Shown here one piece after another: positions 1 to 6,988 of a stretch of 58,488 nt of DNA. A model generated the notes under the pieces. That model was not told the origin of the DNA. It saw only the letters and a list, made by a program, of their open reading frames with translations, and did not search any database. The DNA comes from Synergistaceae bacterium (lineage in GTDB: Bacteria; Synergistota; Synergistia; Synergistales; Synergistaceae), in contig JAIRWR010000130.1 in NCBI GenBank assembly GCA_031268885.1, positions 1 to 58,488 on the forward strand, read 5' to 3'. The number at the start of each line of letters is the position of its first letter. Within the stretch, counting starts at the first letter, position 1. The translations under genes were made by a program, and so were the position numbers.

Positions 1-2
1 CT

Positions 3-461
3 TTTCCGGATTCGAAATTTTTATACAATGCAACTCTGTCGAATCAAGATTTTTGGTTTTGGCGAATGGAGTGGTTTAACTCTGAAAAATATGTCAATCA
101 ACCAATACAATCAATTTCAAACATCGATTTTCTCGTGCGTGAAATAGCTACTCCAAAGTCAAGGTTCTATCGATACGCACAAAACCCTATTGATGAAGAA
201 ACCCTAAAACTTAGTTTCGAACGCTTTTCCAGGAAGGAATTTACGGATTTTTTAACAGAAAACTTAGAATTTAGATCAGATTATCCCGGAGATCATATAA
301 ATTGGTGGGATTTCGAAAAATGCAAACTTTATTTGGAAGAAGCCGGGTTTAGCCATATTATTGAATCTAAGTACACTGGGAGCATGACTCCTCATATGTG
401 CGGCAGGGACTTCGATCAAACGGAGCCGAGGATGAGTTGCTATGTTGAAGCAATTAAATAG
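3..461 (+). CDS. C-terminal part of a probable SAM-dependent methyltransferase (5' end outside window)
   Basis: The reading frame is open from the first bases of the window, so the gene starts upstream; the ATG at 66 is probably internal. The visible end resembles the tail of class I (type 11) methyltransferases found in sugar and surface-polysaccharide clusters: a WWDFEKCKLYLEEAGF segment, then a glycine/serine loop, then a closing SCYVEAIK strand. The SAM-binding motifs would lie upstream and are not visible, so the assignment rests on the C-terminal pattern only. The sequence is AT-rich like the restriction-modification genes that follow, unlike most of the window. Confidence 0.45.
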   Translation, partial: FPDSKFLYNATLSNQDFWFWRMEWFNSEKYVNQPIQSISNIDFLVREIATPKSRFYRYAQNPIDEETLKLSFERFSRKEFTDFLTENLEFRSDYPGDHINWWDFEKCKLYLEEAGFSHIIESKYTGSMTPHMCGRDFDQTEPRMSCYVEAIK

Positions 462-472
462 ACTTGAGAACA

Positions 473-490
473 CCGCTGTCAATTTAAGAG
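473..490 (+). repeat. 18-bp sequence shared with an inverted-repeat element at 26.8 kb
   Basis: CCGCTGTCAATTTAAGAG here matches the minus strand at 26899-26882 with two differences. The following bases (to about 560) hold the related strings TGTCAAACGG, GAATCGACCC and GAATTGACCC. This looks like the end of an old insertion element, but no transposase is present. Confidence 0.3.
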
Positions 491-586
491 ACTACCGCCT
501 TTCTTGTGTCAAACGGCAGGAAGAATCGACCCTATAGCGACATCAGGAATTGACCCCCTCAAGAATTTGGTTGTAAACCACTAGAT

Positions 587-615
587 TTGCCGTTATGAGA
601 TATTTTTGATAAAAT
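587..615 (+). promoter_or_regulatory. promoter of greA
   Basis: TTGCCG (587-592) and TAAAAT (610-615) are separated by 17 bases. Downstream, GGTCA (630-634) and TGACC (640-644) form a short inverted repeat with a 5-base spacer that could be an operator or part of the leader RNA. Confidence 0.5.
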
Positions 616-680
616 ATTACGTTGACAGTGGTCATTTTATGACCTGCTGATATCTATGAATATATGGGTGGGATGCGGAG

Positions 681-1178
681 ATGGCGATTCAGAAGAACGG
701 ATCGGATGTTGAAGTTATGACGAGAAGCGGTTATGAAAAATTAAAAAATGAACTCAGCTTACTGAGAACGGATAAAAGACTGGAGATCGCTACAAAACTG
801 GAGGAAGCCAGAGCCTTCGGAGATCTGAGCGAAAACGCGGAGTATCATGTAGCAAAGGAAGAGCAGGAGAAGCTTGAGGGTCGCATCAGCAGGCTTGAGT
901 ACAAATTGAACAAGGCAAAGGTCGTTGATTTCGACGACATAGACACAAGCCACGCAAACCTCGGAACGACAATCATGATTCAGGACATGGACAAGGGTTC
1001 GATGTATACATATATGCTGGTGGGCACGGAGGAATCCGACCCAAAGGAGAACAAAATATCTGTATCCAGCCCGGTGGGTAAAGCGATTATCGGGAAGGCC
1101 GTGGGAGACGAGGTCTCCGTGCGCGTGCCAAAGGGAATCAGGAGACTCAAGGTGGTTGAGATCAGCGCCGAAAAATAA
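681..1178 (+). CDS. greA: transcription elongation factor GreA
   Basis: GreA rescues backtracked RNA polymerase by stimulating cleavage of the nascent RNA. The protein (165 residues, slightly longer than the usual ~158) has the N-terminal coiled coil with the diagnostic LEEARAFGDLSENAEYH segment, whose acidic tip residues (D and E of GDLSENAEY) enter the polymerase secondary channel. The C-terminal FKBP-like domain ends with SPVGKAIIGKAVGDEVSV and a basic tail. The start is the ATG at 681, behind a short GGAG-like element. It appears to be a single-gene unit under its own promoter, between an incomplete methyltransferase gene and the restriction-modification pair. Confidence 0.95.
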   Translation: MAIQKNGSDVEVMTRSGYEKLKNELSLLRTDKRLEIATKLEEARAFGDLSENAEYHVAKEEQEKLEGRISRLEYKLNKAKVVDFDDIDTSHANLGTTIMIQDMDKGSMYTYMLVGTEESDPKENKISVSSPVGKAIIGKAVGDEVSVRVPKGIRRLKVVEISAEK

Positions 1179-1262
1179 CCTTACCATTCTGCCCAAATGA
1201 TATACTTGGATCGTCATAGTTGACGAAACATCAATGAAGGCACTAAGTGGGATGATAGTATA

Positions 1263-2171
1263 ATGAACGGAAAAATTCCGCACATAATTCAATACCAAGG
1301 CTCCAAAAGGCTTCTTGCACCACAGATACTTCAATATATGCCGCACAAGTTTAACCGTCTGCTCGAACCTTTTGCAGGAATGGCTGCCATAACTATTGCG
1401 GCGGCAAAAGAGAAACGAGCGGAACAATATTATATCAATGACATAAACGAGCCTATCGTTCGAATACTACAAGCTGTGGTAAATAACCCTGCCGAGTTGG
1501 TGAAAAAATACACCAAAATTTGGGAAAAACAGTTTGAATACCCTGGCGGTCACCTTGAACATTTTTACCATGTCAGAAATTGCTTTAATGAAGGAGAGCA
1601 AACGGCAGAGAATATGTTGTATCTTCTTGCGCGTTGTGTTAAAGGTGCTGTTCGCTATGGTAAAAACGGGAAATTTAACCAGTCTCCAGACAAGAGACGA
1701 CATGGCACAAATCCACAAAATATTGCGGAAAATGTTTATGCTATTTATGTCTTACTGAAAGGTAAAGCTATTTTTTCTGCTGTGGACTATCATCACGTTT
1801 TTGAAATGGCTAGACATGGTGATTTGGTTTATATGGATCCCCCCTACCAGGGAGTTTCGAACAGAAAGGATAATAGATATTTCGCAGGTGTTAATTTTGA
1901 TGATTTCTCAAATTCTATTGAAATTCTTAATCAAAAAGGCGTTGACTACATCATCAGTTATGATGGTGAATGTGGCGACAAAGAATATGGAAATGATTTA
2001 CCACAAAGTCTAAAATGTACTAAATTTTTACTTAACGCGGGGTTGTCAACACAAGCAACTTTATTAGGTAAGCGAAATACAACATTTGAGGCTTTATATG
2101 TAAGCGAAAATCTAGCAGGGACATTCTGTTATGCTCCTAGACAAATGTCTTTAATAGAGTGTGCAGGGTGA
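1263..2171 (+). CDS. D12-class (Dam-like) adenine-N6 DNA methyltransferase of a type II restriction-modification system
   Basis: The protein is 302 residues. It starts with the family's QYQGSKRLL segment, followed by the SAM-binding motif EPFAGMAAI (about residues 38-46) and the catalytic motif IV DPPY (about residues 193-196). The order motif X, I, then IV is that of the alpha group that includes Dam and many type II enzymes. The gene overlaps the following nuclease gene by four bases (GTGA), indicating translational coupling of modification and restriction. Base composition is markedly more AT-rich than the core genes nearby, suggesting recent acquisition. The recognition sequence cannot be read from the protein. 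Confidence 0.85.
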   Translation: MNGKIPHIIQYQGSKRLLAPQILQYMPHKFNRLLEPFAGMAAITIAAAKEKRAEQYYINDINEPIVRILQAVVNNPAELVKKYTKIWEKQFEYPGGHLEHFYHVRNCFNEGEQTAENMLYLLARCVKGAVRYGKNGKFNQSPDKRRHGTNPQNIAENVYAIYVLLKGKAIFSAVDYHHVFEMARHGDLVYMDPPYQGVSNRKDNRYFAGVNFDDFSNSIEILNQKGVDYIISYDGECGDKEYGNDLPQSLKCTKFLLNAGLSTQATLLGKRNTTFEALYVSENLAGTFCYAPRQMSLIECAG

Positions 2172-2881
2172 ATATAAAATACCCAAAAGAGTTCCTCGAA
2201 CTGTTAAACTCTGTAGAGGCCAAGCGCCCTCGTACTGTGATTCAGCATATTTTAGAACATGGTTTCATTACCTCACAGGAGTTAAAAGACACATACGGAT
2301 ATAACCATCCACCACGGGCAGTGAGGGATGTGAGGGAACATGGCATACCACTCGTAACATATCGCATTGAAGGAACCGATAGAAGAAGTATAGCGGCATA
2401 CAAGTTTGGCAATCCAGATGAAGCTAAAAACATGCTGTCAAAATCAACAGGCAGAACCGCTTCATCCAAAACATTAAAACAAGCTCTTATTGAGAGATAT
2501 GGCTCAAAATGTTTCGTCTATTTTGAAACAATGGATGAAAATTTGTTGCAAGTAGACCATCGTATTCCCTATGAAATTGGTGGGGAACAAGATGAACATG
2601 ACATTGATTTGTATATGTTACTCTCACCTTCCGCAAATAGAGCTAAGTCATGGACGTGTGAGCATTGCGCGAATTGGGAAAAGAAAGTTATCGCTTACTG
2701 TGTCAAGTGTTTTTGGGCTTACCCTGAAAAATATGAGCACATTGCAGGGAAATATCAACGAATCATTTCTATTGTATTTACAGGTGATGAAATTACAGAT
2801 TATAATCGGTTAATTGAAATGTCCGGCATTGAAGGGGCACAGAAAGTTATCAAAAATATTATACACGAATACGTAAAATAA
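2168..2881 (+). CDS. HNH-family endonuclease, probable restriction partner of the preceding methyltransferase
   Basis: I place the start at the GTG at 2168, inside the GTGA that also contains the methyltransferase stop; a GTG at 2159 in the same frame is possible. The N-terminal third looks like a winged-helix region (HGFITSQELKDTYGYNHPPR), suited to DNA binding. An HNH core follows: the LQVDHRIPYEIGGE strand supplies the metal-binding DH, SANRAKS the central Asn, and WTCEHC with YCVKCF could bind a structural zinc. Neighbour context (coupled D12 methyltransferase) supports a type II restriction enzyme. A stand-alone homing-type HNH nuclease is the alternative. Confidence 0.7.
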   Translation: MNIKYPKEFLELLNSVEAKRPRTVIQHILEHGFITSQELKDTYGYNHPPRAVRDVREHGIPLVTYRIEGTDRRSIAAYKFGNPDEAKNMLSKSTGRTASSKTLKQALIERYGSKCFVYFETMDENLLQVDHRIPYEIGGEQDEHDIDLYMLLSPSANRAKSWTCEHCANWEKKVIAYCVKCFWAYPEKYEHIAGKYQRIISIVFTGDEITDYNRLIEMSGIEGAQKVIKNIIHEYVK

Positions 2882-2889
2882 TTATTTAG

Positions 2890-3170
2890 GAGTTTAAATT
2901 CACTGGAGATATGAACTTGCCGGAAGAAAATTTGTATGCTGAGTATGTGCGATAGCGAATTTTCGATCTGATTATTTTCGATGAAACCCATCATAATGTA
3001 GTTTCAAGTTGAGATAATCCGCGCACAAAATTTCCAAAAGCCAAAATCATAAATTTAAGCGCAACACCTATGCGTTCTGACGGGCAGATTATGACGGGAG
3101 AAATTATTTACTCGTATCCGGTATGCGACGCTATTCTGTTGGGGTACGTTAAAAAGATTGAAGGGGCAGT
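2890..3170 (+). pseudogene. decayed superfamily 2 (DEAD/DEAH-type) helicase fragment
   Basis: In one frame, read through two stop codons (TAG at 2953-2955 and TGA at 3010-3012), the DNA encodes a Walker B/motif II stretch IFDLIIFDETHHN followed about 25 residues later by the motif III string INLSATPMRSDG and an IIYSYPVCDAI...GYVKKI segment typical of restriction-type and SNF2-like helicases. Motif I and the C-terminal RecA domain are missing. The similarity fades near 3170. The fragment lies directly between the restriction gene and tRNA-Pro, and probably is the remnant of another defence or mobile gene that occupied this site. Confidence 0.55.
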
Positions 3171-3289
3171 CCCCAGCATGAGTTTTATGCTTTTGTCTCT
3201 GGAGATTGAGGCATATGTTTTTGGATTGTCTCCTTCGTGGCTGTTTTGCTTGACCAATGAGATAAAGAACGATACAATATCCGTGCCGT

Positions 3290-3367
3290 CGGGATGTAGC
3301 GCAGTCTGGCTAGCGTACCTGCATGGGGTGCAGGTGGTCGGAGGTTCAAATCCTCTCATCCCGACCA
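3290..3367 (+). tRNA. tRNA-Pro (anticodon GGG)
   Basis: A complete cloverleaf can be drawn. The acceptor arm CGGGATG pairs with CATCCCG, followed by discriminator A and an encoded CCA. The D arm begins GCGC. The anticodon stem CCTGC/GCAGG encloses the loop ATGGGGT with anticodon GGG at 3325-3327 and G37, as expected for proline. The T arm carries GGTTCAAATCC. The acquired block 1-3280 ends at its 5' side. Confidence 0.95.
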
Positions 3368-3575
3368 GTTTATTACATCTGAAGCACATATTCCACTATC
3401 AGCCGCAAGTTCAAAAAGACCGTCTAAATATCATATGCGAAATGCCGAAACTATAGTAATATACTGCGAAAGCACTATATCAGCCTAGGCGTGAAGGATG
3501 ATCGCGGGTTATAAAGTCAAGCTCTAATCCTGCGGGGATTTACGTCCGAGAATATTATGAGGAGGCGAGTTTGAT

Positions 3576-4028
3576 ATGGATGAACGTTTTGCGCAACAGG
3601 CTCAGGATACTTACAGAATCAATCAGATTCAGATGGCATCCAAGGAGCAGTTGCTCATAATGACGTACGATATTGGAATAAGGTCGTGCAACGCTGCCGA
3701 AAAGGCCATTGTGACGAACAACGTGGAACAGATTCATACAAACCTGATCAGGGCGCAGTCCGTCGTGAGGGAATTGATGGTGACTCTCAATCTGGAGCAG
3801 GGTGGAGAAGTCGCTGTCTCTCTCATGAAGTTGTACGATTATATGTATTATCAACTCGTTGACGCTAATGTAAAAAAGGATGCGGTCCCTGTCAGGATGG
3901 TTCGTCAGATGTTGGAAGAGCTGAAGTCCACTTGGATTGAGGCGATCACGAAACTGAAGATGGAATCGAAGGAGAAAAAACAGCCGGCGGCTGCGCCGCG
4001 CGCGGGAGGGACTAATTTTGCCTACTGA
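3576..4028 (+). CDS. fliS: flagellar export chaperone FliS
   Basis: FliS binds the C-terminus of flagellin in the cytoplasm and keeps it unfolded for the flagellar type III export gate. The 150-residue protein has the family's N-terminal YRINQIQMASKEQLLIMTYDIGIRSC block and the all-helical core with LRAQSVVRELMVTLN and LYDYMYYQLVDANVKKD. The C-terminal tail is lysine- and alanine-rich. A strong GAGGAGG ribosome site precedes the ATG. It overlaps the following chaperone gene by 11 bases, so the two are co-translated. No fliD or flagellin gene is in the window. Confidence 0.93.
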   Translation: MDERFAQQAQDTYRINQIQMASKEQLLIMTYDIGIRSCNAAEKAIVTNNVEQIHTNLIRAQSVVRELMVTLNLEQGGEVAVSLMKLYDYMYYQLVDANVKKDAVPVRMVRQMLEELKSTWIEAITKLKMESKEKKQPAAAPRAGGTNFAY

Positions 4029-4482
4029 GCTTTTCGCGATTGTAAATTCGCTGATAGACGAGGAACTCTGTCTCTATAAATCGCTGGAGTCCTTGGTGGA
4101 CACAGAAGAAGAGAAGGTGGACACGTCCGATATGGAGGGACTCCTGAGGATACTCGAGGAAAAACAGTCGATAATATCGAGGCAGGAGGTCCTGCTCGAA
4201 AGCTGGAATAAAGTTTCAAATATGCTGGGAATCTCCGAGGGCAGAGAAGGACCGGTCTTCTGGAATGCCATCGCTTCGAGCATAGGGGAAAAAGGGTACA
4301 ACAAGATTGTAAAGCGTATTGATGAGATCAGAGAGCTAGGGCAGAATCTCCTGAACCGAGAGGACAAGATCAGGGGTAAACTTGAGATAAATCTCGCGGA
4401 GATGCGCAAAAAACTCCTCGCGATTGGGAGAAATCGAGTAGCCATGAAGGGCTACTCCAAGGGTATGGCTTCGATCTGTTGA
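4018..4482 (+). CDS. FlgN-like flagellar chaperone
   Basis: A TTG start at 4018 is supported by the ribosome site GGGAGGG seven bases upstream and by the overlap with fliS. The 154-residue protein is almost entirely helical and charged, with coiled-coil character (EEKQSIISRQEVLLESWNKV) as in the FlgN/YvyG family that chaperones the hook-associated proteins FlgK and FlgL. Length and position beside fliS fit that role. Sequence conservation in this family is weak, so the call depends partly on context. Confidence 0.6.
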   Translation: MPTELFAIVNSLIDEELCLYKSLESLVDTEEEKVDTSDMEGLLRILEEKQSIISRQEVLLESWNKVSNMLGISEGREGPVFWNAIASSIGEKGYNKIVKRIDEIRELGQNLLNREDKIRGKLEINLAEMRKKLLAIGRNRVAMKGYSKGMASIC

Positions 4483-4629
4483 TCGATTCGCGAAACAGCG
4501 CCACTCTTATTTACGGATGCCGATAGTGAAACCGAGTGCTTGCGACCGCTCTTTATAGTGGCGTCCGTCTGCCGTTCAATCAACCTTCTCGGGATGGGGG
4601 CGGTTCTCCTGAGCCAAGATGTACGGGTG

Positions 4630-5760
4630 ATGTTATCCGTCAAGCTCCGCTCGATAATCTTGTCAACGATAATATTCTTTTTCGCCGCAGGGGAGTTCCA
4701 GCCAGCCTCTGCGGTTATGTCGGCGGATGCCGCCGTGGTTGTCTCAAGCGACGCCACCCCTCAGGAAGTTCGTCTTGGAAGGAGAGGCATAGAGGAGATA
4801 GAGAGCCACTGGAGGGTTATCAAAGATCCAGCGCTTCAGGCCCGTGTCGAGACCATAGTGACCCGTCTCGAGCCCTTCATGAGCAGAAAACTTCTATACG
4901 ACGTCAGGATTGTAGATCAGGAGATGGTAAACGCTTTTTCGTTGTCCGGGGGGACGATGTACGTAACCACGGGTATACTTGATTTTGTAAAGACCGACCT
5001 CGAATTAGCGGGGGTCATCGCGCACGAGATGGTCCACGCGGACAGGAAGCATGTGATGATTCAAACCGCCAGAAATGACAGAATGACTCTGCTGACCCTC
5101 GCCGCGGCCATATTGAGCAGGGGTGAGGGCGCGGCCATAATCGCCGCGAGCGCGCTGCAGGTCGCTGTTATGGGCGCTTACAGCATAGACCTGGAGATGG
5201 AGGCTGATTCCAGGGGTATAGACGCTCTCGCGGGCGCAGGCTACAACCCAGTGGGCATGATCACGCTTCAGGAGCGCCTGAAGGAGGAGCGTTTAAAGCG
5301 AGCGCACATAGACCCTGGGATATATCAGACTCACCCCGAGATCGATGAAAGAATTGCCGCCGCAATCAAGTATATGGAGGAGCATTCCATCCCGGTGAAC
5401 AGGAAACACTCTCTTGGTCTCTTGCGGCCTCGGGTCGAATACGAAGCTGTTTCAGGAGACCTGACGCTGACCATTGATGGCGCCGTCGTATGGCGCGGTC
5501 CTGACAGTGCCCCAACGAAGAAGCTCTTTGACCGCGTTGCCTCTGAATTGTGGAATACGCTCCAACTTGAAACCGCCCCCTATGACATAAGGGCGGAGGG
5601 CGTATGGCCAGACGAGTCGTTGTTTATAATGGGAAGGACGGTGGTGGTGGGAAGAGAACTGCCCGAGGACGTCGCGCCGCTTTCGTTCCTGCGGGAGGGG
5701 ATTCAGCTTGCCGTAACCGCCGCCAGGCGATCTCACCCGATGGCTGATTATTTTATGTAG
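4630..5760 (+). CDS. secreted M48-family zinc metalloprotease
   Basis: The protein has an N-terminal signal peptide (basic start, hydrophobic run SIILSTIIFFFAAGEF, cleavage near ASA). The peptidase domain has the zinc motif AHEMVH (HExxH) at 5020-5037 and the third ligand in DLEMEADSRGID, with the typical ALAGAGYNP segment after it. No C-terminal TPR array is present, so it resembles BepA/YggG-type periplasmic housekeeping proteases in its catalytic part only. The start is uncertain: the ATG at 4630 (about 376 residues) puts the signal peptide at the terminus; GTG 4627, ATG 4594 and TTG 4540 are in frame. The serpin gene follows after 12 bases, so the two are probably one operon. Confidence 0.85.
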   Translation: MLSVKLRSIILSTIIFFFAAGEFQPASAVMSADAAVVVSSDATPQEVRLGRRGIEEIESHWRVIKDPALQARVETIVTRLEPFMSRKLLYDVRIVDQEMVNAFSLSGGTMYVTTGILDFVKTDLELAGVIAHEMVHADRKHVMIQTARNDRMTLLTLAAAILSRGEGAAIIAASALQVAVMGAYSIDLEMEADSRGIDALAGAGYNPVGMITLQERLKEERLKRAHIDPGIYQTHPEIDERIAAAIKYMEEHSIPVNRKHSLGLLRPRVEYEAVSGDLTLTIDGAVVWRGPDSAPTKKLFDRVASELWNTLQLETAPYDIRAEGVWPDESLFIMGRTVVVGRELPEDVAPLSFLREGIQLAVTAARRSHPMADYFM

Positions 5761-5772
5761 GGAGGAATTGAT

Positions 5773-6981
5773 TTGAAGAGGTCTCTTGTCAGTATTTTGA
5801 TAACCGGCGCTCTCTTTTTGACTGTCTTCAGCTCCGCGTCAGACGGCGCGCGGCAAGGTGGCGGCAGCCTCTCCGCCGGCGCTGTGAATGGGCTTGCGGC
5901 GAAGCTGTACGGCAAGCTCGCGGCGCGGGGCGAAAACCTGTGCTTCTCTCCATACAGCGTCTCGTTAGCGTTTGCCATGACATACGCCGGCGCGGCCGGT
6001 GAGACGGCGGCCGAGTTGAGTGACGTGTTCGGGTTTGGAGAGGGCATACACCAGTCCAATGAGATTCTCACGCGGAACATTCTGGGCGCTCCGGAGGATG
6101 CGGGCGAACTCGTCGTGGCAAACTCAATCTGGCCCCGCAAGGGATTCAAGATGCTTGATCCTTTTGTAAGAATACTTGACGAAAACTACAAGGCCGAAAT
6201 ACGGCCTCAGGACTTTAAAAACAACCCCGGCGCCGCCAAAAACAGGATAAACGAGTGGACGGAGAGCAGAACGAAGGGTAAGATTCGTGATCTGATCGCG
6301 GATGGCGCGCTCGATGCCAATACGGCGATGGTATTGGCTAACGGCGTTTATTTCAAGGCGAGATGGTTGTCGCCCTTTTTAAAGGAGACGACTGAGACCG
6401 CGGAATTTTACACAGATACCGGGGTTGTCTCCCAGGCTCAGATTATGAAGAACACCGGGGCATACGAGTACTTCGAGAACGGCATGATTCAAGCCGTAAA
6501 GGTTCCGTATCTGAGGGGAGCTTACTCCATGACGCTGATACTGCCGAAGGAACGCGGGGGAATAAACGCGCTGGAGGAGGCCTTTGTCTCTGGGAACTTG
6601 AATATCTCGATGAATGACACGGAGCGAAGGAGAGTGGAGCTGTCAGTCCCGAGGTTCAAAATAGAGAGCAAGTTCAGCTTGAATAAAACAATCGGCGAGC
6701 TAGGAGCGCCCGCCGCGTTTAATCCCTCCTCGGCCGACTTCTCCGGGATAAACGGCGAAAGGGATCTCTTTATAAGCGACGCGATACACGCCGCGTTTGT
6801 AAATGTTGACGAAGATGGGACAGAGGCCGCCGGCGCGACAGCAATCGCCATAAGCCGCTCATCGGCGATGCTTGATACTGCCGATCCAGTGATATTCCGC
6901 GCGGATCACCCCTTTTTGTTCACCATCAGAGATGAAATGAGCGGAACTATCCTGTTTATGGGGAAGTTGGCGCGTCCTTAG
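5773..6981 (+). CDS. secreted serpin (serine/cysteine protease inhibitor)
   Basis: A TTG start follows the ribosome site GGAGG (5761-5765). After a signal peptide (residues ~1-25), the ~375-residue body has the serpin fold signatures: FSPYSVSLAFAMTYAGA near the N-terminus, VLANGVYFKARW, the NTGAYEYFEN strand, and the C-terminal FRADHPFLFTIRD. The reactive loop hinge DGTEAAGATAIAI has the small-residue pattern of inhibitory serpins that can insert into sheet A. Counting from the hinge puts the scissile bond near Arg-Ser-Ser-Ala (SRSSAM), suggesting a trypsin-like or small-residue-cleaving target, which is inference. It follows a protease gene and converges with the LRR protein gene 7 bases away. 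Confidence 0.9.
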   Translation: MKRSLVSILITGALFLTVFSSASDGARQGGGSLSAGAVNGLAAKLYGKLAARGENLCFSPYSVSLAFAMTYAGAAGETAAELSDVFGFGEGIHQSNEILTRNILGAPEDAGELVVANSIWPRKGFKMLDPFVRILDENYKAEIRPQDFKNNPGAAKNRINEWTESRTKGKIRDLIADGALDANTAMVLANGVYFKARWLSPFLKETTETAEFYTDTGVVSQAQIMKNTGAYEYFENGMIQAVKVPYLRGAYSMTLILPKERGGINALEEAFVSGNLNISMNDTERRRVELSVPRFKIESKFSLNKTIGELGAPAAFNPSSADFSGINGERDLFISDAIHAAFVNVDEDGTEAAGATAIAISRSSAMLDTADPVIFRADHPFLFTIRDEMSGTILFMGKLARP

Positions 6982-6988
6982 GCTTTGC

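Noticed and set aside
759-1427. Long minus-strand frame across greA
   Set aside because: It is antisense to greA and the methyltransferase start, lacks a ribosome site and has the cysteine/histidine-rich composition of a shadow frame.
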